Part shown: positions 16,810-24,153 of the stretch, one piece after another
Layout: each line of letters starts with the position of its first letter
Position numbering within the stretch: the first letter of the stretch is position 1
NCBI RefSeq assembly: GCF_001885585.1
Contig: NZ_LSRP01000082.1
Coordinates: 1 to 58,748 of the forward strand
Source of the DNA: Pararhizobium antarcticum
GTDB lineage: Bacteria; Pseudomonadota; Alphaproteobacteria; Rhizobiales; Rhizobiaceae
DNA length: 58,748 nt
Direction of reading: 5' to 3'
Made by a program: the position numbers and the translations under genes
The notes under the pieces: generated by a model
What the model saw: only the letters and a program-made list of their open reading frames with translations
What the model was told of the DNA's origin: nothing
Databases searched by the model: none

Positions 16810-17589
16810 TCAAACCGTTCGCATCGCGGGTTTGATAAGCTGGGCGAGCTTTGTCAGCCCCCTTGCCGTCACCCTCACCTGTTCTGTGACCTTCTCGGAA
16901 CCATCAGCGCGAAGAACCGTCGTCACCTTGTGTTCGAGCAGCCCTGCCGTCGTCTTGGATGAATAGCCGAGATCGTGCGCAGCGCCGACACGCTTGTAAA
17001 TCCAGCCATTCTGCCGAAGCCAGCCGAACAGATCGGAGGGTCGCATTTGCAGCGCCTTGGCGGCATCGGTGATGCAGAAGCTTCCTTCTGCCTGCGACAG
17101 CCGGTGAAGCGCTTCCTGCGAAGGCAGAAGCTCCTTGACCTGGCGTTCCAAGTCCTGCGCCTTCTCGCTGTAGGTCAGGAGAAGGCCGCGAAGCGCACCA
17201 GGGTCGTTGAGGTCGATTGTCGGGCCGCTGTTGGCGATCCGGCGAAGCTCCGCTTCCATCGCGTTGAACGCTTCGATATAGCGCAGCTTCCATTTCAGGG
17301 CCTTGCCGCCGGTGAAGCCCATGGCGAGAATTGTAAAGCCGTCACGGTCCATGTCGTATGATTTGTATCTCTGGCCGTTCTGAGCATCAACATATGGGGT
17401 CTCTCCAAAATTGGAGACACCCATGCTTGGCTCGTTCTTGATTAGGTTTTCGATGTCGCGGGTTACGTGGGCGTGCTGCTTGCCAAAAAATGCCGCGATG
17501 TCGCGGCTATTCGCAAACGCTTCGCCGTCTTTTGCGGCTACGATCGGGTTGCGTTCGGCGTCGATTTGTACCATTCCGTTTTGTGTCAT
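16810..17589 (-). CDS. Rha/KilAC-type phage antirepressor
   Basis: 259 residues from the ATG at 17589, with AAGGA about 8 bases upstream. Residues about 18-110 are a Rha domain (ANSRDIAAFFGKQHAHVTRD; RYKSYDMDRDGFTILAMGFT; KWKLRYIEAFNAME). Residues 145-255 are a KilAC-type DNA-binding domain (SFCITDAAKALQMRPSDLFG; WLRQNGWIYKR). Such proteins counter phage repressors. The gene lies inside the tail operon and near a ribbon-helix-helix repressor with a palindromic operator, as with ant/arc/mnt in P22. Expression may depend on that local repressor. Confidence 0.85.
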   Translation of the reverse strand: MTQNGMVQIDAERNPIVAAKDGEAFANSRDIAAFFGKQHAHVTRDIENLIKNEPSMGVSNFGETPYVDAQNGQRYKSYDMDRDGFTILAMGFTGGKALKWKLRYIEAFNAMEAELRRIANSGPTIDLNDPGALRGLLLTYSEKAQDLERQVKELLPSQEALHRLSQAEGSFCITDAAKALQMRPSDLFGWLRQNGWIYKRVGAAHDLGYSSKTTAGLLEHKVTTVLRADGSEKVTEQVRVTARGLTKLAQLIKPAMRTV

Positions 17590-17719
17590 TGCCAATTTCC
17601 TTCATTGGTTGGCAGTGGAACTAGCCATCTTCAGACGATGGCCGGTGGTCGTGACAGCGGGGCCGCTTGCGAGGCTTCAACCCCGCCGTCACGGATCAAG
17701 CGACCGAAGCCGCCAGATT
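17590..17719 (-). other. Spacer with hairpin upstream of the antirepressor
   Basis: On the minus strand GTGACGGCGGGG and CCCCGCTGTCAC form a long imperfect stem between the small Tat-signal gene and the antirepressor. An eight-codon ORF (MASSTANQ) ends just before the antirepressor's ribosome site. The stem could limit or attenuate antirepressor expression. This is inference. Confidence 0.35.
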
Positions 17720-18073
17720 TCAGGAGTTCTGCTCGAAATAGGCGAGAGCAGCCGCAAACATCGCGCCGCCAAACCCGTCAATATACAGATGCTCGTCCCG
17801 CATCAGCCGAAGGGCCACTATCGCGCCCTCCTGCGTCATTGCCGGCTGATCCCAATTTTCGAGGATTTCCATCGGTGCGCCGTAGGTACGTGCGATGACG
17901 TTTTCTTCGTCTTGTTCCATCTCGTCTTCAGGAACGGCACAGAAGGCAACGCAGCCGTCCTTGTAAGCCTGAATGGCCGATATGATCGGGTCGTAAGCAG
18001 TTGCAGCGCCCATGACAGCAGGAGCGCCAACGGTGAAGGCGACAGCGCTGCGAAGAATGTCACGTCTTTGCAT
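17720..18073 (-). CDS. Small protein with Tat-like signal
   Basis: 117 residues from MQRRDILRSAVAFTVGAPAV, a twin-arginine-like export signal ending near AATA. The acidic mature part includes YKDGCVAFCAVPEDEMEQDE and LRLMRDEHLYIDGFGGAMFA. Its ATG overlaps the stop of the upstream 48-residue gene (TGATG). Function unknown. It is part of the leftward cargo operon with the antirepressor. Confidence 0.6.
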   Translation of the reverse strand: MQRRDILRSAVAFTVGAPAVMGAATAYDPIISAIQAYKDGCVAFCAVPEDEMEQDEENVIARTYGAPMEILENWDQPAMTQEGAIVALRLMRDEHLYIDGFGGAMFAAALAYFEQNS

Positions 18074-18219
18074 CACGCGGCCTCCCCGCCAACAAGCACC
18101 GGAGAGCGCGGAACCATCAGTTCCGGCGCAGAGCCATTGTCACGTTCGGCGCGGATGAAAGCGTCACGAACCACAGGGTTTCGAATGAGCGCAGAAAGGG
18201 GTATACGGCGGTCAGCCAT
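18073..18219 (-). CDS. 48-residue hypothetical protein, first gene of the leftward cargo operon
   Basis: Sequence begins MADRRIPLSALIRNPVVRDA and ends LVGGEAA. The stop overlaps the next ATG. It is divergent from the ribbon-helix-helix gene. The small basic/acidic helical peptide has no recognised family. The shared upstream region holds the palindrome 18291-18306, so it is probably controlled by the divergent regulator. Confidence 0.55.
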   Translation of the reverse strand: MADRRIPLSALIRNPVVRDAFIRAERDNGSAPELMVPRSPVLVGGEAA

Positions 18220-18290
18220 GTCAATCTCCCAAAAGATTGGTTTCGGTTAGGGCCGGGTTTGAGGTTGCACCCTCTTGTCCGGCCCGAATA

Positions 18291-18306
18291 TTTATGGCAC
18301 CATAAA
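18291..18306. promoter_or_regulatory. Palindromic operator candidate
   Basis: TTTATGGCACCATAAA has 7-base arms around a CA centre. It sits 3 bases before the ATG of the ribbon-helix-helix gene and about 70 bases upstream of the divergent leftward cargo operon. Local CCAT/ATGG half-sites continue at the ATG. This is the expected layout for an Arc/Mnt-like autoregulator. Confidence 0.6.
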
Positions 18307-18309
18307 ACC

Positions 18310-18525
18310 ATGATGTCAATTGATGATACCAAAAAACCGAAAAAAGGGCGACCTTCAGTCGATACAGAGGCCGTAAATCTTCGCTTGTCTCGTGACACGC
18401 TAGATCAGATCGACTACTTCCGGCGGAGTGAGGATGACCTGCCTACCCGGCCGGAAGCCATCCGCCGGCTGCTCGCTCGCGCTTTGAACGATGCGATTTC
18501 CGTCCGCATCAAGTCTAAAGACTGA
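18310..18525 (+). CDS. Ribbon-helix-helix transcriptional regulator
   Basis: 71 residues starting MMSIDDTKKPKKGRPSVDTE. The strand VNLRLSRDTLDQIDYF and helix RPEAIRRLLARALNDA form a ribbon-helix-helix fold. No Shine-Dalgarno precedes the ATG, so the mRNA may be leaderless. The gene is divergent from the leftward operon that includes the antirepressor and is followed by the retropepsin-like gene. By analogy with P22 Arc/Mnt it may repress the antirepressor operon. An antitoxin role is the alternative. Confidence 0.75.
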   Translation: MMSIDDTKKPKKGRPSVDTEAVNLRLSRDTLDQIDYFRRSEDDLPTRPEAIRRLLARALNDAISVRIKSKD

Positions 18526-18581
18526 CTCGACTCCCGGTTGTCGGCATGCTTTCCTCCCGCTGCCAAGCCAAGGAGGGGAAG

Positions 18582-19022
18582 ATGGGGCAGCCAGTCCAAA
18601 TCAAGTTCATCGACAATGACCATATTGAAACCGATGACTGGATAAACGGTCATCCTTGCATCAAGGTCGGCGTGTTCTATACGCCGAAGCCTGCACTTGG
18701 AATTGACTATTCTACGACGCCAGCGTGGGCCTTAATAGACACCGGGGCAGACCACGTTTACATCGAACAAGAATATTTGGACAATCATCAGGCCCCTATG
18801 GGGCGTCCAGTCCATACCAACAGAGAAATGGACGCATCACATATTCACCGCGCCTGCGTAATGGTGGACCAAACCGGAGAGGTATTCGATTTTCAGACTG
18901 TTATCGGCCGTCGACTAACTTCATCAGGACAACCATTCCGAGTTGTCTTAGGCCGATCATTTCTCTCTATTTTCCGCTTTGACTTTGATCCTCGCGAGAA
19001 AAGAGCTTTGCTTCACCGTTGA
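18582..19022 (+). CDS. Retropepsin-like aspartic protease
   Basis: 146 residues from the ATG at 18582 after a strong AGGAGGGG. The motif AWALIDTGADHVYIEQEYL contains the DTGA catalytic signature of retropepsin/pepsin-like folds, and LGRSFLSIFRFDFD fits the C-terminal LG(R)xxL strand of single-domain proteases that act as dimers. It lies in a two-gene transcript with the ribbon-helix-helix regulator inside the phage tail operon. The substrate could be the regulator, a repressor or a virion protein. Its strand opposes the late genes. Confidence 0.65.
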   Translation: MGQPVQIKFIDNDHIETDDWINGHPCIKVGVFYTPKPALGIDYSTTPAWALIDTGADHVYIEQEYLDNHQAPMGRPVHTNREMDASHIHRACVMVDQTGEVFDFQTVIGRRLTSSGQPFRVVLGRSFLSIFRFDFDPREKRALLHR

Positions 19023-19203
19023 TGTAAGTGGCCGTCACGGTAGGACATGAAGAATACGATCCCATCAGCCTGGCGTTGATCCGAGTTACGGCCGACGCTT
19101 TCTGTACGATGGTCGCGAAGGAAATCGCTTGCGGCGACATTTGGCTGACTGACGGTGCGCTCAGTCTAAACGTAGGCCCATCTGGACAAGTTTTGTTGTG
19201 CAT
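18967..19203 (-). CDS. Hypothetical 78-residue protein after the tail chaperones
   Basis: Starts MHNKTCPDGPTFRLSAPS with GGAG 6 bases upstream. The tail end overlaps the 3' end of the convergent protease gene. Codon choice looks coding, but no family is recognised. A plus-strand frame at 19028-19219 competes with it. The minus-strand reading is preferred for its ribosome site and operon direction. Confidence 0.45.
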   Translation of the reverse strand: MHNKTCPDGPTFRLSAPSVSQMSPQAISFATIVQKASAVTRINARLMGSYSSCPTVTATYINGEAKLFSREDQSQSGK

Positions 19204-19252
19204 TGACCACTCCATATGAAAAGGGTCTCCCGCAATGGGAGCCTCTGCTTGT

Positions 19253-19603
19253 CTAGTGCTCAGCCTCGCGCGCGGCGATCGCTTCACTTTCCTTATCGAT
19301 CTCAGCACAGTAGCGCGAACTCATTGCCTTGAGGATGCGCACCTCTTCCCGCCGAACGACGTTGCCCGTGATCGCAACCCAAGCCGCGAGTTCGTGATTT
19401 GAGATCGGCGCCGGCCCTGAAAAGCCCGCCGCCGCCGTCTCGCGCAACTCCCAGAACCAATCCCAAAGGAAATGACCATTCTCCGGAACGTCGATATCCG
19501 GACTGTCGATATCGAAACTCTCGTTCCGTTCCCTCCGGGTCTCGCCATCCTTGTCTTTGACGCAGTCGTATCGAGCGGACAGCCCTAGGGCTTCGCAGAG
19601 CCC
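19253..19603 (-). CDS. Tail assembly chaperone GT extension (read by -1 frameshift)
   Basis: An open frame without its own start overlaps the end of the upstream chaperone in the -1 frame. It encodes DKDGETRRERNESFDIDSPD, FLWDWFWELRETAAGFSGP and ISNHELAAWVAITGN, the WDWFWEL...SxxEhxAW pattern of the T part in siphoviral G-T pairs. A shift near 19609-19603 (GGGGAAG) would yield a fused protein of about 240 residues. The fusion binds the tape measure during tail assembly. The slippery site is not canonical. Confidence 0.7.
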   Translation of the reverse strand, partial: GLCEALGLSARYDCVKDKDGETRRERNESFDIDSPDIDVPENGHFLWDWFWELRETAAAGFSGPAPISNHELAAWVAITGNVVRREEVRILKAMSSRYCAEIDKESEAIAAREAEH

Positions 19604-19986
19604 TTCCCCAAGCTCTTGGTAAAATTTGCGCGATCCTCCGAAGCGGCGGCTACCTGGTCGTAGATCCAGCCGGCTTCCTCTACGACCTCTCGCGCCATTT
19701 CAAAAGTCAGTTCCGGCTTGGCACCTTTCCAGTCGTGATCGCCCCAATCCCACGACGCGATCGATGCTGCCGCCTTGTCGAGATATTCGTCTTCGACCTT
19801 GGCCGTGGTCAGCTTCTTTTTCCGGCTGGCGAGGAACTTGTCGCTGTGTTGCCGGACGACCTTCTTGACCTCGTTGCTCTCATTCGAGCGGATCATAAAG
19901 GTGATGCCCACCAGTTCGTCGGTATCCGGGCCGGTGAGCTTGAGGGTAAAAAGGTCTTCGGAGTTGACGAGCTTCGAAATGTCCAT
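19585..19986 (-). CDS. Tail assembly chaperone (G-like)
   Basis: 133 residues: MDISKLVNSEDLFTLKLTGP, a GITFMIRSNESNEVKKVVRQ segment and a helical C-terminus. It follows the tail tube gene by 10 bases and precedes the -1 frame T extension. Order and pattern match the G protein of siphoviral tails, which coats the tape measure before tube polymerisation. Confidence 0.8.
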   Translation of the reverse strand: MDISKLVNSEDLFTLKLTGPDTDELVGITFMIRSNESNEVKKVVRQHSDKFLASRKKKLTTAKVEDEYLDKAAASIASWDWGDHDWKGAKPELTFEMAREVVEEAGWIYDQVAAASEDRANFTKSLGKGSAKP

Positions 19987-19996
19987 TTGTTTCTCC

Positions 19997-20479
19997 TTAC
20001 ACCGCGACCGGGTTCACGCGGATCGGCAGTTGGTTGAAACCCACAGTGAAACGTTCGAGTTCGAAATCATCAGAGCCGCCGCCGGGATAGAGAGGGCCGG
20101 AGACAACGCCACGGCTATAGAAGATGGTGTTGGTGAAGCCGGAGCCGCCGTCATTGCGCTCGATCTTGATCGCCAAGTTGTCCTGGTTGAGCGGATCGCC
20201 GAAGGTGCGCAGGATGACCTGTCCCGCGTCGGTAGCGACGGAAGCCACTTCAATCTGCGGGTCACCGGCGTTGGCCGTGCCCTTCTGCTTCTGGGTCACA
20301 GCCTCGTCGAGTGTGTTATACGAATTCATGGTGCTGTCGGCACCAAAGTCGCCAACGTTCCCCACCTTGCCCACCTGAACCCAGGTCAATGCTGCATAGG
20401 TGCCGCTGATGAGATCACTGTTCTGAGCAGTGGCGCATACATACACCTTGGTGCCCTTCTTCGTTGCTTTGTTCGCCAT
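19997..20479 (-). CDS. Major tail tube protein
   Basis: 160 residues, beta-rich: WVQVGKVGNVGDFGADSTMN, VILRTFGDPLNQDNLAIKIE and FYSRGVVSGPLYPGGGSDDF. Position between the tail terminator and the G-like chaperone, plus the size, fit a siphovirus tail tube protein. It polymerises as rings on the tape measure. Confidence 0.85.
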   Translation of the reverse strand: MANKATKKGTKVYVCATAQNSDLISGTYAALTWVQVGKVGNVGDFGADSTMNSYNTLDEAVTQKQKGTANAGDPQIEVASVATDAGQVILRTFGDPLNQDNLAIKIERNDGGSGFTNTIFYSRGVVSGPLYPGGGSDDFELERFTVGFNQLPIRVNPVAV

Positions 20480-20482
20480 GGA

Positions 20483-20908
20483 TTAGGTCTCCTGTTCAAA
20501 GGCGTGATAGGGAATGCTTACCGGGATCATCATCCGGTCATCATCTTGGATAGGGCTCGATGCCCACGGCTCGCTGCTGATCGTGATCCTCACGCCGGAA
20601 GCGAATATCGTTTGGTTGTTGAAGCGATCTATAATCGCGCCGGCCACATCAAGCGCCGCCTCGATGCCGGAGCCTTTCGGCCACATCACCGCAACTTGCA
20701 TCAGACCAATCTTCTGTTGAGGGTCGTCGCCCATCGTGACCTGCCTGGTTTTGTTCGGCAGAAAGTCGAGCTTCAGATACTTGGCAGGCTTTTGCGTGCC
20801 AGCGGCAGGGAATGTTATGTTCGGGCTGGCGATCGGCAGAACATCGCCCATCGTCCTGAGCCGCGCCGACAAGGCGGCAAAGATTATTGCGTCCGTGGTC
20901 GTCGCCAT
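20483..20908 (-). CDS. Tail terminator / DUF4128-like protein
   Basis: 141 residues: MATTTDAIIFAALSARLRTM, YLKLDFLPNKTRQVTMGDDP and QVAVMWPKGSGIEAALDVAG. The last segment matches the pattern of tail terminator (gpU-like, DUF4128) proteins. It lies immediately before the tail tube gene. It caps the finished tube and joins it to the head. Confidence 0.75.
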   Translation of the reverse strand: MATTTDAIIFAALSARLRTMGDVLPIASPNITFPAAGTQKPAKYLKLDFLPNKTRQVTMGDDPQQKIGLMQVAVMWPKGSGIEAALDVAGAIIDRFNNQTIFASGVRITISSEPWASSPIQDDDRMMIPVSIPYHAFEQET

Positions 20909-20921
20909 GTACCGATCACCT

Positions 20922-21116
20922 ATGAGAGAAAAGCAGCCCCTATCGGACCGCGAAGTTCATGAGCGCCTACATGAGGCGTGGCTGATGCTGGCCAAGGAAG
21001 TGGGCGCCACAGAATTCGGCAACAACACGCTCAAGGCGGCTCGCCTGTCGCTCTTCACATTCCAGATGACGCTGATGATGAAGATGGAAGCGCCTACAGA
21101 CCAAACGCCTTTTTAA
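20922..21116 (+). CDS. Small plus-strand ORF in the head-tail gene cluster
   Basis: 64 residues, MREKQPLSDREVHERLHEAW followed by LMLAKEVGATEFGNNTLKAA. The helical, balanced composition looks coding, and neither flanking minus-strand gene covers most of it. No good ribosome site is visible, and an in-frame ATG lies at 20907. Its 3' end overlaps the gp10-like gene. It could be a lysogeny-expressed accessory gene. Confidence is modest. Confidence 0.4.
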   Translation: MREKQPLSDREVHERLHEAWLMLAKEVGATEFGNNTLKAARLSLFTFQMTLMMKMEAPTDQTPF

Positions 21117-21540
21117 CCTTCTCCGCATTCCGACTGACGTGAACATCCCAATTCTGCACAGCGGAACGGACGAAGCCCGCCGGCGCCCGCCCATTGGCGC
21201 CATACTCCTGGTGGCCCGCATAAGCAGCGGTGTAACCGAAGAATAGATCGTCTTCCAAAGACGCCCCTAGAATGACCGCTTCGACTGGCCCAAAATCGAA
21301 ACTGTAAACCTGCCCATCGACTGGCCTCGCATTTGGGTTGATGCTCGGCATCGCGGTGGTGGATGCCATCAGCGATCCCCACAGAAAACCAGTGTCGTAC
21401 GGAAGGAGTCCACCATCTCTCTTAATCGTCTGCATTTCCCTGACGACGTCTTGAGCACTCAAGTTGCGAACGGCCTCGATCGCCTCTGGCACCTTTTCCG
21501 CAAACCCAGACACAGATGCTGCAAAAGAGAGCTTTGCCAT
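21094..21540 (-). CDS. HK97 gp10-like neck/tail completion protein
   Basis: 148 residues: MAKLSFAASVSGFAEKVPEA, DTGFLWGSLMAS, FGYTAAYAGHQEYGANGRAP and FVRSAVQNW. The Y-x-x-xQEYG...P..F pattern is typical of HK97 gp10/head-tail joining proteins. It lies between the minor head protein and the tail terminator. Confidence 0.75.
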   Translation of the reverse strand: MAKLSFAASVSGFAEKVPEAIEAVRNLSAQDVVREMQTIKRDGGLLPYDTGFLWGSLMASTTAMPSINPNARPVDGQVYSFDFGPVEAVILGASLEDDLFFGYTAAYAGHQEYGANGRAPAGFVRSAVQNWDVHVSRNAEKVKKAFGL

Positions 21541-22589
21541 CAGGCTGCGCGGGCTCGATAGCGGCGAAGGCCAGCGGCAAGGTAGTCAATTTCGTATCTC
21601 ATGCGGCACCTGCAGCCGATTTTATGTCGGGCTGGAACGCCAGGGGCATGTGGGTACATCAGAAGTGTTCCATCATTTGCAATGAATGGCTGATCAAGAC
21701 CAACACCCTCTGCCCTGTACCGCGCCGCCATTTCTATGTGCTGCATCCGTGGATGCTCGGACCCGGAATGGTCCCAGTGCTTCGTCACCTCCTGGGCCGT
21801 GATCTTGCCCGCCACGATCTGTTGTCGGATGGCATTGTCGCGCACCGAAAACAGAGCCGTGCGGGTTTCCTCAAGGCCTATCGTCTCGGCACGGAGCAAC
21901 AAATTCTTGTCCGAGAGGCGCATGACGATCTTTCGAACCATGTCCGTATCTACCGGCTTGCCCTCGCGGATGGCCTTCGCCACGGTTCGATCGAACCGTT
22001 TGTCTCGGGTCTTGAGCTCCAGATACTTGCGCATGGCTTCAGGATCGCCGGAGAGAAGGCTTTCCTTCGCCCGGGCTATGAATTCCACCTGCCGGCTTGT
22101 CAGGCCGATGTAGCCGCCTTCCCGCTTGCCTGTGATGCGGTTGATCCTGCCGACGACATCAAGCGCGGTCTTTGTTGGATTCTGCCCCTTGGACAACCCG
22201 TCCTCAAAACTGAACCTCAACGATTGGCGCTGATCCTCAGTGATGTTCGTCACCAGCGTGGCCGACTGCTCGCGGATCAGGCGCTCAGCCTCAAGATTGC
22301 GGACGCCAAACTGAAACAGCACACGAGTCCCGTCCGGCGCGATCAGAGACGGAAGGCTATTAACCATATTGATTCCGCCAGCGTTGAAGGCTTCCCTAAG
22401 TGAAAGCTCCAGTGCGGCAAATGCCTCCGGCTCGATTTGAACGGCTGCAACGGCGCCAGCAATATCGCCGCGCTCCAGCCGCTCCACGATTGTTTTGACA
22501 ACGATCGAAGACTTGATCGCCTCGATTGCTTCTCGAAAAGCCGCAGCCACCTTGGGCCCATACTGATCAAGAAGTTCATCAAGGGTCAT
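21540..22589 (-). CDS. Minor head protein (SPP1 gp7 / Mu F-like)
   Basis: 349 residues, mostly helical. The C-terminal part has TRTALFSVRDNAIRQQIVAG, TKHWDHSGSEHPRMQHIEMA and a terminal HKIGCRCRMRYEIDYL, the signature of phage head-morphogenesis proteins of the gp7/F type. Its stop overlaps the next start. In this phage it lies after the connectors rather than next to the portal. Confidence 0.8.
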   Translation of the reverse strand: MTLDELLDQYGPKVAAAFREAIEAIKSSIVVKTIVERLERGDIAGAVAAVQIEPEAFAALELSLREAFNAGGINMVNSLPSLIAPDGTRVLFQFGVRNLEAERLIREQSATLVTNITEDQRQSLRFSFEDGLSKGQNPTKTALDVVGRINRITGKREGGYIGLTSRQVEFIARAKESLLSGDPEAMRKYLELKTRDKRFDRTVAKAIREGKPVDTDMVRKIVMRLSDKNLLLRAETIGLEETRTALFSVRDNAIRQQIVAGKITAQEVTKHWDHSGSEHPRMQHIEMAARYRAEGVGLDQPFIANDGTLLMYPHAPGVPARHKIGCRCRMRYEIDYLAAGLRRYRARAA

Positions 22590-22948
22590 GCAATCCGTCC
22601 CTGTATGATGAAAACCACATTGGTTGCGCCGTCAAAATTGTTCGGGTCCGCGGCAACGATGTGATACTGCACGCCTCCGGCCGAAACCAGGTCACCGGCT
22701 TCAGGCTCGATGCCCAGGCCGACCGACGAAATGTAAATCTCACGGTCTGCCGTGGTGATCGTCGTCCCATTGATGTAGCGGGCATCATACGTCAACGGCA
22801 CCAGCGTGGCCGGGTAAGCGGTTTCCACCGGATCGCCGCCCAGCACCGGATCGGGAGGGGCCAGCCGGGTCACGGTGCCAACTTGGCCGAACTTGGCGAT
22901 AAGCCGCTGTGCAGTGGCCTGCATGCGGGCATAGATCGGGTTTGCCAT
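22586..22948 (-). CDS. Head-tail connector / head closure protein
   Basis: 120 residues from MANPIYARMQATAQRLIAKF. The ATG overlaps the stop of the upstream gene (ATGA), so an earlier in-frame start is less likely. The pattern GQVGTVTRLAPPDPVLGGDP, YINGTTITTADREIYIS and ISSVGLGIEPEAGD is that of small beta-barrel head-closure proteins. Confidence 0.7.
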   Translation of the reverse strand: MANPIYARMQATAQRLIAKFGQVGTVTRLAPPDPVLGGDPVETAYPATLVPLTYDARYINGTTITTADREIYISSVGLGIEPEAGDLVSAGGVQYHIVAADPNNFDGATNVVFIIQGRIA

Positions 22949-23442
22949 CAGATACACAGGATCGCGGGGATCACCGGGATAAGGAACAGCCAGAGCAGCC
23001 CCTCGATCGTGGTGACGACTGGTGTTGCCATCGCGACCATATCGGCAATCGAAGTGGACGAGCTCGAACTGTATTCCACCTCGATTTGCCCGATCTTCTC
23101 GCGCTTGACTGTCGAGGATCCGGTGACGACCGGCGACAGGCTGTAAGGGTTGGTCAATTCGAGAAAGGCGGCTTCATACGAGGCATTGATGATCGCCACG
23201 GGGATTTCGCCAGATGGTATCGCCTCGCCATAATAGGTGGATGCCCCTGTCCTGCCCCATGCGCGTTCCTGCTGATACCCGCCGGTGCGATTGCCTGAGA
23301 AGAACCGTTCGTATCGATCAACGAACATCGATCCGCGCTGGCGAGCGGCCGTGACCTGAGGCTGCGTATAGCCGTCTGGCAATGTGTAGCCGGCGGCAGC
23401 CGCATAGGCTTCAAAGGCCGCGTTGTCGCCATAGCCAGCCAT
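22948..23442 (-). CDS. Head-tail adaptor, DnaT-like fold family
   Basis: 164 residues: GYTLPDGYTQPQVTAARQRG, FVDRYERFFSGNRTGGYQQE and IIPVAIINASYEAAFLELT-like sequence. This is the pattern of phage adaptors annotated as DnaT-like (memory). The C-terminus is unusually hydrophobic (LLWLFLIPVIPAILCI). It lies between the spike-like protein and the head closure protein. Confidence 0.7.
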   Translation of the reverse strand: MAGYGDNAAFEAYAAAAGYTLPDGYTQPQVTAARQRGSMFVDRYERFFSGNRTGGYQQERAWGRTGASTYYGEAIPSGEIPVAIINASYEAAFLELTNPYSLSPVVTGSSTVKREKIGQIEVEYSSSSSTSIADMVAMATPVVTTIEGLLWLFLIPVIPAILCI

Positions 23443-23702
23443 CAGATGTAGACCTCGAGCAGTGTTGCAGTCGTGCCTGTGGCGTGAATTCGCAACGCAG
23501 GCGTCAAAATCGTTTCACCGGCCGCGATATAGCTGTTGCGCAAGACGCCACTGTTGGCGACGAAGCGGATTGTGCCGCCGGCGCCATCACCACGGCAACG
23601 GATAGCGCGGCCGGCCACGGGAAGATCGACGCTATCGCTCGGTGTTACTGGCACAAGGTCGCTGCCGACGTTCGTGCCGCGGTTCAATGGATTATCGGGC
23701 AT
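23442..23702 (-). CDS. Head spike base-like small protein
   Basis: 86 residues: NRGTNVGSDLVPVTPSDSVD, LPVAGRAIRCRGDG and a C-terminal IHATGTTATLLEVYI. The VTPSDS..LP...R and ATGTTA patterns recall the RCAP_Rcc01079-type spike base protein of gene transfer agents and related phages (from memory). It is probably a capsid surface or fivefold-vertex component. Confidence 0.55.
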   Translation of the reverse strand: MPDNPLNRGTNVGSDLVPVTPSDSVDLPVAGRAIRCRGDGAGGTIRFVANSGVLRNSYIAAGETILTPALRIHATGTTATLLEVYI

Positions 23703-23757
23703 CGCTCACCTCAATCGTGGGGGACGAGCCCGGCAGCTTCCCGCCGGGCTTTATCGA

Positions 23758-24150
23758 TCACGCCAGCTTGGCGTCGATCAGTTCCTTGAGCTTCAGGTTC
23801 GGAATATTTCCGGCGTGATCGATGCCGAGTTCCTTCGCCTGCTTCTTGAGGTCGTCACGGTCGAGGCCATCGCCCTTCAGCTTTGCCAGTTCTGCATCGC
23901 GTTCGGCGATCTGCTTCTTGAGGTCTTCGATCTCAGCGGTTGCATCAGTTGCCGCGTTCTGCAGCGTCGGCGCAGCAGAAGCTGCGTCGGTCACATAGTC
24001 GCCTCCGATGGAAAACCATCCGGTCGCCTCAATATGCGGTTTTTCGCGCAACAGCACATCGACCTCTACTGTCTGACCAGGCTCGATCAGCACCGGACCG
24101 GAAACGGTATTCACGCCGCGCGGTCCTTTCTGGGTGTTGGTAATCTTCAT
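23758..24150 (-). CDS. Capsid-associated protein with coiled coil and HeH/SAP-like end
   Basis: 130 residues. The N-terminal 50 residues are beta-rich (VSGPVLIEPGQTVEVDVLLR). A coiled coil follows (TAEIEDLKKQIAERDAELAK). The end, LKKQAKELGIDHAGNIPNLK, resembles a HeH/SAP or Rho-N-like helix-extended-helix. It follows the major capsid gene by 3 bases. It may be a head-fibre or DNA-contact protein. Confidence 0.55.
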   Translation of the reverse strand: MKITNTQKGPRGVNTVSGPVLIEPGQTVEVDVLLREKPHIEATGWFSIGGDYVTDAASAAPTLQNAATDATAEIEDLKKQIAERDAELAKLKGDGLDRDDLKKQAKELGIDHAGNIPNLKLKELIDAKLA

Positions 24151-24153
24151 GGT

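Noticed and set aside
19028..19219. Plus-strand ORF MAVTVGHEEYDP
   Set aside because: It competes with a minus-strand ORF that has a ribosome site and lies in the late operon direction.
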